NCBI GenBank assembly: GCA_017562135.1
Contig: QEYB01001152.1
Location: 682,001 to 746,000, forward strand
DNA length: 64,000 nt
Source: Dipylidium caninum
Taxonomy: Eukaryota > Platyhelminthes > Cestoda > Cyclophyllidea > Dipylidiidae
Direction: 5' to 3'
Part shown: positions 26,647 through 38,638 of the stretch, piece after piece
Layout of the letters: each line of letters begins with the position of its first letter
Numbering within the stretch: position 1 is the stretch's first letter
Made by a program: the position numbers and the translations under genes
The notes under the pieces: generated by a model
What the model was told of the DNA's origin: nothing
Database searches by the model: none
Seen by the model: only the letters and a program-made list of their open reading frames with translations

Positions 26647-27817
26647 ATGAACACACTGGCAGACGGTAAAAAGGTTGCAGTGGTATGCGCGCACGAAGTT
26701 TCCGTCCACTAATCTCTATCTAGGTACTTCATGGGTGTGGAGTCTACGACGGAAGTGAAATACACGAAGCCACCAGGTGCGTACCTGCCTTTTTTAACTG
26801 CTCAGCATGCTCATTCATTTAAGTAAAGCAGGCGCTAAGGTCTCGGTATTTGCGCCAAACATTAATCAAAACAATGTTGTTGATCACTCCACTGGTTCAC
26901 GGGTATCGGAAAAAAGGTACGTAGACCACCTTCCGTAATGCGACAGAAATGTTCTCGTGGAGTCAGCTCGTATAAGCCGTGGGAAAATCAATCCTATTGA
27001 AGAGCTCCAGCCAGTTAATTTTGATGCTTTATTTATTCCAGGCGGATTTGGAGCGGCTACGACGCTGTAGCTACATTTCTGTTTAATACGAGTTTAGTTC
27101 TAACTTTGCTTCTGCGGGCGCTTCCTGCAAGGTTCTCCCTGAGGTTGAAAGGGTCTTGAAGGGCTTCTCCCATGCCAAGAAACCAATGGGGTATGACTTC
27201 CATCTTAAATCTGTTAATAACTTAATCCCTGACTAAACAACTTCTCCGCAAGTTATTAATGAACCGCCAACTTGTGGAATGTTTTAAAACGTTTCGCATT
27301 TCCACGTTAGAATATTTGTTGCGTATACGCCGGCCGATCCCATGAGAGCGTACACATCTTTACTTTAGTCCACTTTCTTCTGCCAGATTGTGTTGCATTG
27401 CGCCAGTCTTAGCGGCTCGCTGTCTTCCGGGCGTCCACGTAACCACGGGCACAGATCCTGATACTGCTACTGCTATTAACCTTATGGGCGCCATTCATGA
27501 AAACCGCGAAATTACGGCGAGTGATCAATCTTGTTTCACATTTCCAAGTGGTTTAACGTATTCAGCTATTTATATATTGAAGATTTACACTTATGCTTTT
27601 TACGTTGGAATAAGATTAGTTGCGGTCATTTTCAACTGAAGGTAACGTCAACGATCCCATCTCATTCAGAGTGCATAATCTTTTTCAGGATATCTGCGTG
27701 GACGACAAATTCAAAGTCGTTACGGCCCCTGCTTACATGTGTAGCACGGCTACAGTCTCAGACATCTACGACAATATCGGTCTTCTTGTGAAATCGGTTC
27801 TCTCACTCATTGATTAG
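26647..27817 (+). CDS. GATD3: ElbB/GATD3-type DJ-1/PfpI family protein
   Basis: Seven exons: 26647-26682, 26724-26776, 26806-26916, 26947-27066, 27098-27190, 27387-27516, 27689-27817. Phases close exactly to 223 residues. It aligns from end to end with E. coli ElbB and human GATD3: [13 protein letters not shown] near the N-terminus, [51 protein letters not shown] with the cysteine of the nucleophile elbow, and VVTAPAYM near the C-terminus. Related proteins are class I glutamine-amidotransferase-like; bacterial members have been reported to act in glyoxal or glycation repair, but the function in animals is not settled. The first four introns are only 41, 29, 30 and 31 nt. The sixth intron must use a GC donor (ACG|GCGAGT) to keep frame and a gap-free match to ElbB. 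No transit peptide is visible, unlike the mitochondrial human protein. Confidence 0.93.
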
Positions 27818-28995
27818 GTCCCCACAACTCCCCGTTCAATCATTGACTTATTGGGACAAAACGTCGGTTATCGTAACCTTGTAATGAGAATTGAGTTATT
27901 CTCTTCGTGTAAAATATTCTTACATGAATGATGGTGCTGATAATTTGACTTCGCCAACTTTTGAGGACTATTGTGGTGTCCTTATTTCAAACAAAAAACG
28001 GACTCAAAAACAAAACGCGAACGAGATAACAGCAAAAACTTGGGCCTTTCTTTGATCTTTCCAGTGGTGGTTTTCTGGTGCAATTGAGCACTTCGGTAGG
28101 TCAGTCCGTGACCATAAGAATATCGCTGGTGTCTGAAATTCGGCCGCCTACCACAAAGGAGAAGGGGCTCCGCGAGGTCGAAATGTAGCAGTTGTCAAAC
28201 ATTAGTAGAGCTCGCGCGTTCAGCAAAGTAGGTTTTGTGAAGTCCGAAGTGAGACAGACATCTGAGAGACTTAAGGACAGAGAGGTGAACCCCCTTCAGC
28301 TAAAATGGCTAAACTTTGGGGTCTTTAATAACACGAATGAGATAAATTTTAAGGCTAAATGGGGCACGTCAAAATCCTTTGTTGCCGTTTCACTGCGTGG
28401 AACAAAAACGACGCTAAGGTGGTTCAGCGAAAAAGTAAGGAAAGTAAACATCCAACGGAAAATTCTGTTGCAGACAACAGGTCTGTAGAGCAGTAAATTT
28501 TTAAAAGCCTGCCAGCAATTTTATGAGCACTGAAAAAATGGAGCGAAGAAGGTGAGCTTGACCATTACTTTAGTTCCACAAGATGTGTATATATATGGTT
28601 ACTGACTATAAGCAGTTGATCTCGAACTTAGAGTTACTCACATTGCTCGATGGTGAACGCTACCGGACTTTCCCGGATGCAATAATTTGGTTTCATAAGA
28701 CCATTAAATTCATAACCGTAACATAATAAACGGGATTTGTAGTCCTCAGATGGGTGAGACAGAATTAATAGCATTTTTTAAAGTACAATTTGATGAACAG
28801 AAGTTGGACTTCGACCTACCCCTATAACATGTACAAAACGATCAAGGCAGCATATGCAGTTGTGTATTTCTACATTAACACCCGTAGCTTTACACAATAA
28901 TATATATTGGGAAAGATAAAAAACGCGTGTTGATCGGTTTTGACAAATTATGATTGAAACAAACGACATGTCGCGTCAAGACAAAGGTACCTGCC
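27818..28995. other. Convergent 3' flanks of GATD3 and NOL9
   Basis: A 98-codon frame at 28192-28488 (+) is lysine- and serine-rich but has no recognisable similarity. No perfect AATAAA was found close to either stop. Confidence 0.45.
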
Positions 28996-31900
28996 TTAGA
29001 ATTGCGAAGAATTGCGCAGGGACTCTGGTGGGTGATGCATGACGCGAGGATGATGGCGCCGCGTGAGGAGTCCGGTTCGACCAACGCCTGGGAATGAGGT
29101 GGATCCTAGGTAAGGCGGCCGAGGTTGAAGCTGCGCGGGGTAGGATAGCAGAGCCTCAGCAGTGAGAGGCTGTTAAGAAATGATGAATTAAATACTCAGA
29201 AATTGTGGCGAATGTATTCCTTCCTCTTATCAGACTTGTCAATCAAATGCGTACTGAAAAAGATATTCCGAAGGTTAAAGAAAACAAACGGTGAAGAAAT
29301 GACTTTTCATTTTTAAATTTGCTGAGACTTGTGTGGTTGACACGACCAGATGTGATTAATACGTGACTCGCATCTGGAGATGAAATAGACACTATCCCAT
29401 TAGTGTTAATGATACTAATATTGAAGCGGGCAATTTTCCAATATCAAACTCGCGGCCGACAGAACATCTATTCGTAAATCATTTTTGAAAATCGACAAGT
29501 CTATCCTTGGCCATATACCAATTGATCCTCGGATTTAAGTTCACCCATTCAAACGAAATGTATAATAAAACGCATAAAGTACTGTAACATATTTAAATAT
29601 GATTAAAGCGCAGGAATATGGAAAACATTTGTTTAGTAAAAATGATAGTATCGCGTTTGATAAGAACAAGACTATGATCTTCAATGGAGCCGGCAGTCAA
29701 GTGACAACGACGGGGTCGTTTCTCCCAAAATAATTATGCTCTCATAGCTCAAGCTTTTGGAGCCCGGGTTATATTCGAGAAAACCAAGCCCTAATTCGAA
29801 ATTTTGAGACATTTGCGGAGAACGTTGCATTCACTTATGACAAAAACAAGCTATTAAAATATTGTGCACAAGAGTTGGGAACGCTCTGAGCAGAAAAACG
29901 CACTTGTTCAGATAAAAGAGCCTGAGGAAGGTCAATTTTGCCTCGCATGATCGCATTGACACGAATCAGTTTGTCAAAGGGAACGCCGGTCGTTAGGTAG
30001 ATCAGACCCAGATCGAGATTAAACGCTCTAACAAAACCTGGGAAGGCAAAATAGAAAAAAAAGTTGGTCACCATACTATCACATACGAATAAAAGAGGAT
30101 TCAACTATTTACATCACAGGGGTCTAGTTACCTAAAGGTGAAGAAGTAAGATTAAGCGTTCATCGGCCAAAACAATTTATTTAGAAGTTCCTGTTTATTT
30201 TTGGAACTAAGGAATAGAAAAGACTTAAGAAAAAACGCTGACGTACCGAGACCAACGCATTCGCAAGGCACCGAATGGGAGAGTAAGGTTAAGGCGCTCG
30301 GTTCTTTAGGAGAAATGATCTAGGGACACAAAAATTGGATTTCAGCAATAAAGCCGACGTTACTTAAAGATGCAAAAATAGTGCTCTCAGTCCTCGATCA
30401 AACTTAGTTAATGGGGCGGTGAAGGGGGGAGGGGACAATAACGCTAAAAAAGAGAAAACAAGGATAAAGTCCAAATGCCTACCGAGTCAGGGGAAACTAC
30501 ACAGAGTGCAACAAGAGTTGCGTTGAGGCATTTCGCCAAGAGTTGTATACATAGCGGGGAGGGTGTGTGAGCGAGGACGGACTCAAAAGCACTTATAGGT
30601 TCGTGAAGGAGATGGACAGCAAGTGGTCGTTCAATCTGGACCATATTATGAATAGCAACCAAAGGGATGCCGTAAGGAAGCACATCCAGAAGGTGAGCGG
30701 TTGGGTGACCCAAAGGTAAATGACCGCGACCGTATTGACCTGAACCGGGAAGACTTGTCTCTGCACTAGCGAGACCTGAGAAAATGTGTCCAAGAATTGT
30801 TAAATCCCGATTGTCCCGAGAGGAAGTGAAGCCACCGGGACCACTGAAAGAAAAAGTCCCTCAACTTGTGCTGATTTGTGGGGGGGGGGGGGTAGGAATG
30901 ACCTACCATCGACTTTTAGACGGGATAAGAATGACGTCATGGTTGAAAACCTCATTTTTTAGGTCCTAAAATAGTTGAAAGCAGTAAAGGCTGATATTCC
31001 AAAAAACATGCTTTGAATAAATATTGCTTGTAATAGATAGGAAAATAGTGAACTTCTAAAATCAAATGCGATACTTCGACAAATCTGTAGAGAAAGCGAA
31101 AGATTACCAGTTGTAGTGTAACACACCATTAGCAAATTCTAACGAGGTTTACAAAAAATAAATTCCGTAAAGAAAGCTATCACGATAAGCGACTAATACT
31201 CCATGTGTCGAGTAAAATGAGTAAAAACTTTGTAGGATAAAATGGTAACGAGTAAAAGATTATTTCAAATGGGAAAAATAGTGTTAGACTTACAAAATCG
31301 TCCCATCCACTTGCAGTTTTTAGAAATTCCGAAGAAAGAACGGGTAAATTAAGACGAGCATTAGACTTGGGACTTTCTTGATAGAGCTGAATGACTATAT
31401 CCGGCCTAACCATTAAAATCTGCTCAATTAGGAGCGTTAATCCAAGACCTTGAATTAAATAAATCAGGGAAAATCTCGAATACAAAAATTCCAATTACCT
31501 TGAGTCCAGCCCATTGTATTAACGATAAGAGGGCAACAAAGAGCACTGTTTCCATTGAAATAATCGAAAATGTGACGCATGCATTCTATATAGAAAGTGG
31601 GATTAACTGCAGGAGTAGTTCCTCCGAAAAAACACTGCCTGAAAACAAAAAAATAAGGATCGATATCGAAATAATTTTAGCTCTTTATATGTGCAGAAGA
31701 AACCAAAATTGCCTATTTGGGGCATGACGACCGAACAGAGGATGTGAAAGCGGAGGTCCAAGAATAAAATCCTCCACCAAAGTAAGGCTTAACATGCCAG
31801 GTGGAGTGAATTCAGGTTGACCGGGGTCAAAATCCAAAACTGCAATTTTATTTACACCAGCAGAGGATAACAAGCAATTGGATAGGCGTCTTAGAAGGGT

Positions 31901-32609
31901 TGACTTTCCAGAATTAGCCGGACCGCAAATAAATATTTTGAGTTTAGCGATGTCTAAGGCGAAAAGAAACCAAAAAGGTCTTACTTTTTAACAAGATCAG
32001 TTTCTTCATAGCCTGATTCAACTCTGGAGATTCCACAAAACCTTCATTTTCACTAGGAGATTCGAAGGAGTACGTGGAACCATGAATGACAAACTTATTC
32101 GAGACTGCTTTGTAATCTGGACGGAGGAGCATTTTTCTGAAGCATTTCAGTTGAATGATCGATTCAATCACTGGAGACGGAAGGGACCGAAGTAGTACAA
32201 CTGCCGCAAAGCGAGACAAGTCAATCGGATGTATAAAAAGTCCATCTAATTGTCCTTCGAGTTGTTCACCTGGAAGCCCGGTGACATTAGAAATCTCGCG
32301 TATTAAAGAAGGCATGGATAAATGCGTAATATGGGCGCAAGAAAGCGTATCGATGTCAATAGGTATATGCGTTGCTGGGGCACAAATTTTAAGAGATGGG
32401 TATGTAATGTGTTGTAAACGTCCCCCAAAGATTTCGATATTGGAATCACATAATACAGAGAGTTCCGCAAAACCATAAATCAGCCACTTTGATTCCGGAT
32501 ACAGTAAACCAAGCCAGATTGTGGGATGATTCTGAATTTTAATAAATATCGCATCCTTTCGAGTAATTGAGGTGCTATCGGACGCGAAGTCACGAGGAGG
32601 CGTATGCAT
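28996..32609 (-). CDS. NOL9: NOL9/Grc3 polynucleotide 5'-hydroxyl kinase
   Basis: Nine exons: 32609-31985, 31953-31713, 31638-31499, 31448-31294, 30965-30907, 30843-30483, 30319-30247, 30037-29904, 29130-28996; phases close to 640 residues (human 702). This nucleolar kinase phosphorylates RNA 5'-OH ends and, with LAS1L, processes the ITS2 of pre-rRNA. Exon 2 carries the Walker A motif GPANSGKST at about residues 219-227 and VLDFDPGQPEFTPPG typical of the Clp1/Grc3 family. VNTMGWTQGLGL, SVPCECVGLGFVRAF and LTTGVPFDKLIRVNAIMRG match the central and C-terminal NOL9 regions. The N-terminal 208 residues form one exon and are family-like but diverged. Intron 1 is 31 nt. Intron 2 uses a GC donor (AATAG|GCAATT). 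Intron 5 carries a run of 13 C in the transcribed sense. The start at 32609 is the first in-frame ATG after an upstream AG; an extra 5' exon is possible. Confidence 0.94.
30880..30892. repeat. G13/C13 homopolymer in NOL9 intron 5
   Basis: Thirteen consecutive G on the plus strand, which is C13 in the NOL9 transcript, inside a 63-nt intron between donor and acceptor. Confidence 0.95.
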
Positions 32610-33014
32610 ACTTGAGGGCAAACTATTCGCACACACTCAGGTCCAGGGATGACTCATTAAATAATGGAGTATGAATTATTTTAAGATTTTACAAAAAGTT
32701 ATTTTTTTCGTGTTCCCTTTACCAGAGCCTTCAAAAATATATCGTGTTTATTGGGGCAAAAAAGAAAATTATGGCCCATAAAAATTTGACTCCCTTATTA
32801 CGCAATCTATTACTATATACCAATCGGAGGACTTTGAGCGTTAACCCTTCTATGCAAGGACGTTTTCACGAGATGGAGCAAACCCACTTCAAGCTAGTAC
32901 CAAATTTATCATTCTACGCGAGCCTCACAAAATTAGATTCGCTCCCCGTTGAACTGCATGTTCTCACGCGTTTCTTATGACTAAACTGATGTATTGGCAA
33001 GACCAAGACCCAAT

Positions 33015-33240
33015 TTAGTCCTCTGTAAAACCTCCGATTTTGCAATGCGTATACTTTCGGCGCGCCGCCTTGGCGTCCTCAGCATACACGGTGGGACCAC
33101 TAACCTCCTCCTTCGCCACCCTCTCCCACCAATTTAAGTCAACTTTCAAGGCAACTAACAACGACTCTTAATCCCAGCACATCAAACACCTCAAGATAAG
33201 TATCCTTGATCTCCGGTGATACCGAAATCCACGTTTGGCC
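33015..33240 (-). CDS. Orphan coding segments between PLCXD and NOL9
   Basis: Two overlapping open segments look coding on the minus strand. The upstream one (about 33240-33165) reads TWISVSPEIKDTYLEVFDVL; the downstream one (about 33151-33015) reads VDLNWWERVAKEEVSGPTVY and ends in a lysine-rich tail and stop. They are in different frames and I could not place a normal-sized intron between them, so there is a frame break or a very small intron near 33155. A further segment at about 33436-33347 starting MISFIDGVVSGNYATLFL with a GTAAAA donor may be the first exon. Function unknown. Confidence 0.35.
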
Positions 33241-33481
33241 CAGGTAATTAGTACATGAGTGACGGTTTTCCACAGCCCAATTGTGATATCATAGAAGTCA
33301 ATGGACATTGAACAAATACCGTAAAACCTAAGTAGGAAATGCAATTTTTACCTGACAGAGTAACTTTGCAACTGTCGCAACTCAGGAACAAAGTAGCGTA
33401 ATTCCCGGAAACCACCCCATCAATAAATGAAATCATATCCAAATCTGTGAGAGTTACAAGTTAGAGGATAGTACACCAATC

Positions 33482-35350
33482 CTAAATGTTCCTCGTTATC
33501 ACAGTGCTCACAAATTGTGGAAACATTTTGACTGCAAAATCAATGATGACAATGTTCAGTTTTTCCGTCTTCCTATTAAGCCATTCAAGTACACTCTCGC
33601 CGGCAGTCGCAGCCAAGGCTGTCAGGCCTGAGTTCAGATTACTTAACACATATTCCTTATCCGGTGTCAATATACATTGCGTAACGTGAAATATGTTGGA
33701 GTCTTGGCTAAAATATAAGAAGAAATAACGCTTTAAGACATAGTAGATGCTTCCATGCGATGGTAGTGGAGAATCAGGACAAATTGAAACTGTAATTTAA
33801 GACCGTCTATTTCGAAATCCAGGCGGAAAGGCATATAAATCCGGAATTTTGGGCGTTTGTACGCCTATTTTTGAGCTAGGCTTAGGTTGTGTAAGTTTAT
33901 CTTGCCTAACAGTTACATACAGGAAGCAATTTTACTTGTGCGACAATTATACAAAATTATTGTAAATCCGGAGCATCTACATATAAAGTAGATAAAAAGG
34001 TGCCTCAAATTACACCAATTGTTCAATATCCCTGGTCTCCCATCGTAGACAATAAATTTCTGAAATTTAATATTTACTTACTTGGAGAAAATCGAAAATG
34101 AATATGTACGAAATCACGGTTTACTTGAGAGTTGAAATAGTGCTTATAATTAGCTCCCAATTGGAAACATCATTCGTTATATACATGACCGAAGTATCGG
34201 CCTATGTATTTTCTTAGCCTACTAACAGTTTATTGATGTTGCCCTTTTAAAAAGCAATTATATTAAACAGCCATGTTGTTCATAAATTTCTTTATTGGCT
34301 TACTAGTAAATGTTCAGAAAACAGTGCAATGGTTGTTTTTGGAAAATGCCATACTTTTCCGGAAACAACATAAAATTTCAATAAATAGTAGGAAGGTCAA
34401 CACTTATAACAATACCGTGGAAACTTACGGGGGATGAGAATCAATAAATTCTATGAGTTTATCGGGCAATACTGTATTTGGCCAAGGAGAAGAGATGTTT
34501 TTAGAATCCCATATAACCGGTGATTCCGTCGGCTCACTTAGGAAGCAGATCACCTGAAACCCACCCATCCACAATTCAGTAAGGGACGGAATGTGCTCAG
34601 ATCGAGGAGCCAAAATTGAGCCAAATACCTATACCAATGATATTTCTAAGATATATGGGGTTCACAAAAAAAAACAACATAATAGCAATGGACAACTTAC
34701 TTTAACAATCATCTTTTCCAGAAGTGAAGTGGAATATGGATGACAGAAACAATAAAGATGGTTAAAATCTAACAAGACCACTTCTTTTGGATGGTCCCGG
34801 AGAAAAGAATGAATAATGGTTAATTCCACTGATACCTCGTTCGCAAATTGGCCATGTACAAAATAGAATAGACCATCTGCATCATTTCGAATCACTCGTA
34901 AATCTAGATAACGGATTCCTGCAGAAAGTTGTTCCGATAAATTCCCATCCTGAGTTCGACCCCACCGAGCAGCTATCCCTTTACCGATTCTGCCAAGAAG
35001 CTTTAAAATCGGAAAAGCTTCATTGTCCAGGGAGATCTCACATTCACTGTTAAGACAGTATGAACATGAGTCATGGGTGCCTAAACCAAATCGGAATGGA
35101 AAGAATTTGCAAATCAACCATAATATGAAAGCCAACAGTGAGGGTTACCATACGAAATAATGCAAATTTTAGTGCGGACGAAAAAAAATCTGACGAAAAT
35201 AAAGATGCGAGTTATGACGAGTTACCATTATTCCACCCAGAAATAAGATTAAAGTGAGTGAATGAAAGAATTATACAAACCAGGGATCGATATTTTGGTG
35301 AGAGGAACTTTAGTGAGAGTTTCAGGCAATTTAGACATCCATTTATCCAT
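33482..35350 (-). CDS. PI-PLC X domain-containing protein (PLCXD)
   Basis: Four exons: 35350-35281, 35080-34701, 34628-34429, 33707-33482, phases closing to 291 residues. It matches human PLCXD1-3: MDKWMSKLPETL, the IPGTHDS motif with the first catalytic-site histidine (about H26), QLSAGIRYLDLR, the YFVHGQF segment with the second histidine (about H99), KEVVLLDFNH, and the C-terminal TALAA...IVIIDF and STVI. Family members are small cytosolic proteins with only the X half of the PLC barrel; hydrolysis of phosphoinositides is likely but weakly characterised. A TTTTACCAG acceptor-like site ends 14 nt before the ATG. The last intron is 721 nt, the largest of the gene. Confidence 0.93.
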
Positions 35351-36477
35351 GAGGGGTGGCAGGCCTGGTAAAATGAAAGAGGGAAGATTGATTTCCGCCC
35401 ATAAATAAATTAGCAAAGCCTAGCAAAATACAGAGCTACGATTGTAGCCTGTTGATATGTAACGTATTTAATCCAGGGGATTCAAATAAAAGAGAGACAG
35501 CTGACCGTCCTAAAAGGTCAACGTCAATATCTACATCTATCGAACGCAAGATCTCCCTTAGTTAAATTGGCCGATGTAAACCAAAAACTGAATCACTCGA
35601 TAAAGCAAGGGACGAGGGTATTTTAGTTATACAAAAAAGTCTGAAGAAAAGGATTAAAATTAAAAGAACCTATAGCCGTGGAGTACTGTTTTTCTAAGGC
35701 GAAATATAAGCACAGATAAATAGAAAATCCGCTAATCGCGCTGGAAATTGTTAACATCAACAGCAGCGTTTTGGAGAGAGCAAAAGAGTGAAAGAGATTC
35801 AGAGTACGCACGCTAGGCAGAGCAACACAAGCTAATAAAGAGTTCTATCAACGTCTGGGCAGCAATGAGTCACCTCACAAATTTCAATTCGGGAACGCTA
35901 ACGTTTTCGAAACGAGGCAATTAAAGAGACGAACTATTAAAAGAAAACAATTACGGTATTATGAATCGCACCAGATTTCAGACAAGTTACGTTCCCTACA
36001 TTAATCAAGCACAGTATGCTTGCGCGATTTATTACATTAGGGCATTTGGGGTGAAAATTGCTTACGAGCAAGTAAAAGTACCATTCTTAAACAAGCATTG
36101 GTCTTAGCACTTGGCTGCCAGCAAAAAATGCTTAACCGTTTGTGAAACTTAGTTGCCACAATAAAATAAAATTGCCAACTTTTCACAGCGTCAAAGGCCT
36201 AGCACATGAAGTGATATTCAGCACACCATTGAAGACGCCCTCTCGTACGAAACTAGAAACATTAAAGAGCACATTGTCCTGATGCCCGAGTCACTGCTTA
36301 AATAATCCGAGTTTGCCCTATAAAGAAGTTGACGACCAGAATCACGTTATAGCGCACTGTGTTTTTCCTTGTGGCGATAAATAAAGAAATGAAATCATGG
36401 CTATCTTTTCGCATGAAGTTTTCTTTCTTCATTTCTCCTGTGATTTGAATCTCCGAATTCGCGCCCATTTTGCTTAG
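35351..36477. other. Divergent flank of PLCXD and ALKBH4
   Basis: No coding exon supported. It should hold the 5' exon of ALKBH4, whose start codon was not found, and promoters of both genes. Confidence 0.45.
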
Positions 36478-37634
36478 CGTACTTCTATGTGGATAAGTGG
36501 AACTGGGAATGCGCTCAGTCGAGCTTGTCTTGCGCCTGCAGAGGTATTCGTACCTGCAAGTTATGTGAGGAAAATTACCTCGGGGTGGAACCGCCAAGTG
36601 TACAACTTATTCTACATTTTATGTATAGATTACCGAAACCCACACGCATTTAACGATTTGCGTCAAATGTTCCAATGCATTTATCTGCGGTGTCCAAGAC
36701 GGTACCGATTGTGGTAATCATGCAAATGGTTACCGGTTACATGCTATTAAAGTCTTGAATGACTTTATTTCGGAAGAGGAGGAGTTGGCCCTAATCAAAA
36801 AAATCGATGAGTCTCCTTGGGTACCGTCACAATCGGGCAGGAACAAGCAGGTAGATCCCGACATCTTCTCGATGTTAATAACTTTGTTACTCATACATGG
36901 CTCACAGGTTTATGTTGTGGCGTATGTTACTTCTCTTTACTTATAGGACTTCGGTGCAAAGGTCAATTTCAAGAAACAAAAAATTTCCCTGGAAAATTTC
37001 ACGGGATTGCCGGAATACAGTCGCTTTTTAGTTGAACGTCTTCAGCAATATATGCGCAAACATATTCCCGAATCTCGATTTTTCTTTCCCGTAGAATTGT
37101 GCAATTTGGAATATCTACCGGCCCGCGGAGCTTCTATCGTACCTCACATCGACGACACCTGGCTTTGGGGCGAACGACTCATTCTACTAAACCTAGCATC
37201 TCCAACACTACTTACGTTCACGCTTCCTGAATCAGGTCATGGAGTTAACGAAGAGCTGGAAATCTACAAGACGTTTGCTACCTCCCATTTAGCTCCGTCA
37301 AAGGTACTTGCGTATAAACGTACTCGCCGTTTGCTCCGTAACTAGCTTCTTGTATCTATTGGTTAAGAATCGTATTTGTCACTTTGTTTAAAATTCCATA
37401 TTGAACTAGGTAGATCTACCACCTTGCATTTCATTACCACTTCTCCGCCGAACCCTTCTCATTGTGTCGGGCAAAGCTCGTTATACTTGGCTTCATTCGA
37501 TTAGTCGACGGAATATATCGGAACGACGCCTTTCTTTAACGATGAGAGAACTTAGCGATGAGTATCTTCCCCCACTTGCAACAATTAAACACCTTGCTGT
37601 GTATATCCCATGGGAGCGGAGGGGAATCATGTGA
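36478..37634 (+). CDS. ALKBH4: ALKBH4, 2-oxoglutarate/Fe(II) dioxygenase
   Basis: Four exons seen: 36478-36599, 36629-36850, 36947-37303, 37410-37634, about 308 codons (human 302). ALKBH4 is an AlkB-family demethylase reported to act on actin and on DNA N6-methyladenine. Motifs: the N-terminal cysteine cluster CACRGIRTCKLCEE, a second C-C pair, QSGRNKQDFGAKVNFKKQK, PHIDDTW with the HxD iron ligands, LWGERL, the distal histidine in YTWLHSISRR, and the RRNISERR arginines that bind 2-oxoglutarate. The first intron in the model is only 29 nt and its removal is required for the match. No ATG was found in the frame of the first exon, which begins at a GCTTAG acceptor, so a short 5' exon or a trans-spliced start is missing. 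Confidence 0.93.
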
Positions 37635-37833
37635 GCGAGGAGACACATACGATTCATTTATCTTCAAAGCAGGAAATTGGTCTCGAAATGCTTAAAATTG
37701 CGAATTCCTTCACCGGGATCTGTGTGGCTGTCAAATCTGCTGAGAACGAACGACCAAGACGATGACCCGGCGGCTAAGAGGTTTTCCTTGAATTAGATTT
37801 TCATGTTTGGTATTTAAGTACAAAGACATTGAC

Positions 37834-37839
37834 AATAAA
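37834..37839 (+). promoter_or_regulatory. Poly(A) signal of ALKBH4
   Basis: AATAAA, 200 nt after the ALKBH4 stop and 6 nt from the opposite-strand signal of GOLT1. Confidence 0.5.
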
Positions 37840-37845
37840 AAGAAG

Positions 37846-37851
37846 TTTATT
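37846..37851 (-). promoter_or_regulatory. Poly(A) signal of GOLT1
   Basis: AATAAA on the minus strand, 86 nt after the GOLT1 stop. Confidence 0.5.
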
Positions 37852-37936
37852 TAAAGACTGACTCATGGAAGTCTATGAGTTTGGTACATTCAGGTGACAG
37901 ATATGTACATACATGGTTTGAGAATGAGGAAACCTT

Positions 37937-38638
37937 TCAAACCATCGATTTGGATTGACCACTAAGCGCTACAGCAACCTGGGTTTGAGGAAAGAAAATG
38001 AATCACTTTTTACAAACGGAGAAATCAGTAATCAAGCCGCTGAATTCAACCAATTAGGTTAACTGATTTGTTCAGCAAAATGCAATAAAATCAGATCAAT
38101 GAATCGAAACCACGCATTGGGAAACGTACTTTGTTAATCCCTGGCAAGTAGAGGATCCAACCAATAATTGGGACATTATAGAGGAAGTGAATGGCTACCG
38201 GCATGAATCCCCTCAAATAAAAAGAGCAAAGGTTGTTGATCTCATTTAAAGGATTGCGACAATTTGTAGAAAATTACCCGAAGAGGCAAAAAGACCCGTA
38301 GAGCTCGGCCACAGTTCCGATGAGTGGAAAACCAAAGAGAACAATTAGGATCCCACCAAAGAAGAAGGATGTTCCTTTTAACTTATGACGTTGGAAGAAA
38401 AAACGCAAGACTCGGTCCGTACCAATAAACAGACCAAGGCCAAATATGAATAAAATCTAAGGTTTCGAACTGTGGAAACAACAAATTACATTCCCCAGAG
38501 CAAGTAGTCCGGCATCGAACAGTAAAATCATGCCAAGGCCAAAAAAAGCGATCCCTATAAATAATAAAACCAAACCTATTTCTAAAAAGAAAATATACGG
38601 CATGATTTCCTACTCTGGATGTCTGTCAGATTCAGCAT
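37937..38638 (-). CDS. GOLT1B: GOLT1/Got1 Golgi transport protein
   Basis: Five exons: 38638-38614, 38581-38490, 38456-38278, 38211-38130, 37978-37937, closing to 139 residues (human GOLT1B 138). Got1 is a small four-span membrane protein of early Golgi and ER-derived vesicles that supports ER-Golgi transport. The sequence shows NLTDIQKIG at the start, FFGLGMILLFDAGLLALGN, GLGLFIGTDRVLRFFFQRHK, FPLIGTVAELYG and VPIIGWILYLPGI, and ends in a short tail with SMV. The first two introns are 32 and 33 nt. If the last small exon is not used, translation would run past exon 4 into a short alternative tail. A run of T followed by AG lies 30 nt before the ATG. Confidence 0.94.

Noticed and set aside
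26647..27817. Bacterial contamination or recent transfer of an ElbB gene
   Set aside because: Six phased introns, four of them in the small size class of neighbouring genes, show it is a resident nuclear gene.
28192..28488. 98-codon lysine/serine-rich plus-strand frame in the GATD3 3' flank
   Set aside because: No family resemblance and no exon signals.
33437..33560. GTGAGC donor in the last PLCXD exon that could splice to 33443
   Set aside because: The next acceptor would give an immediate stop, and the unspliced reading STVITRN matches the family end.
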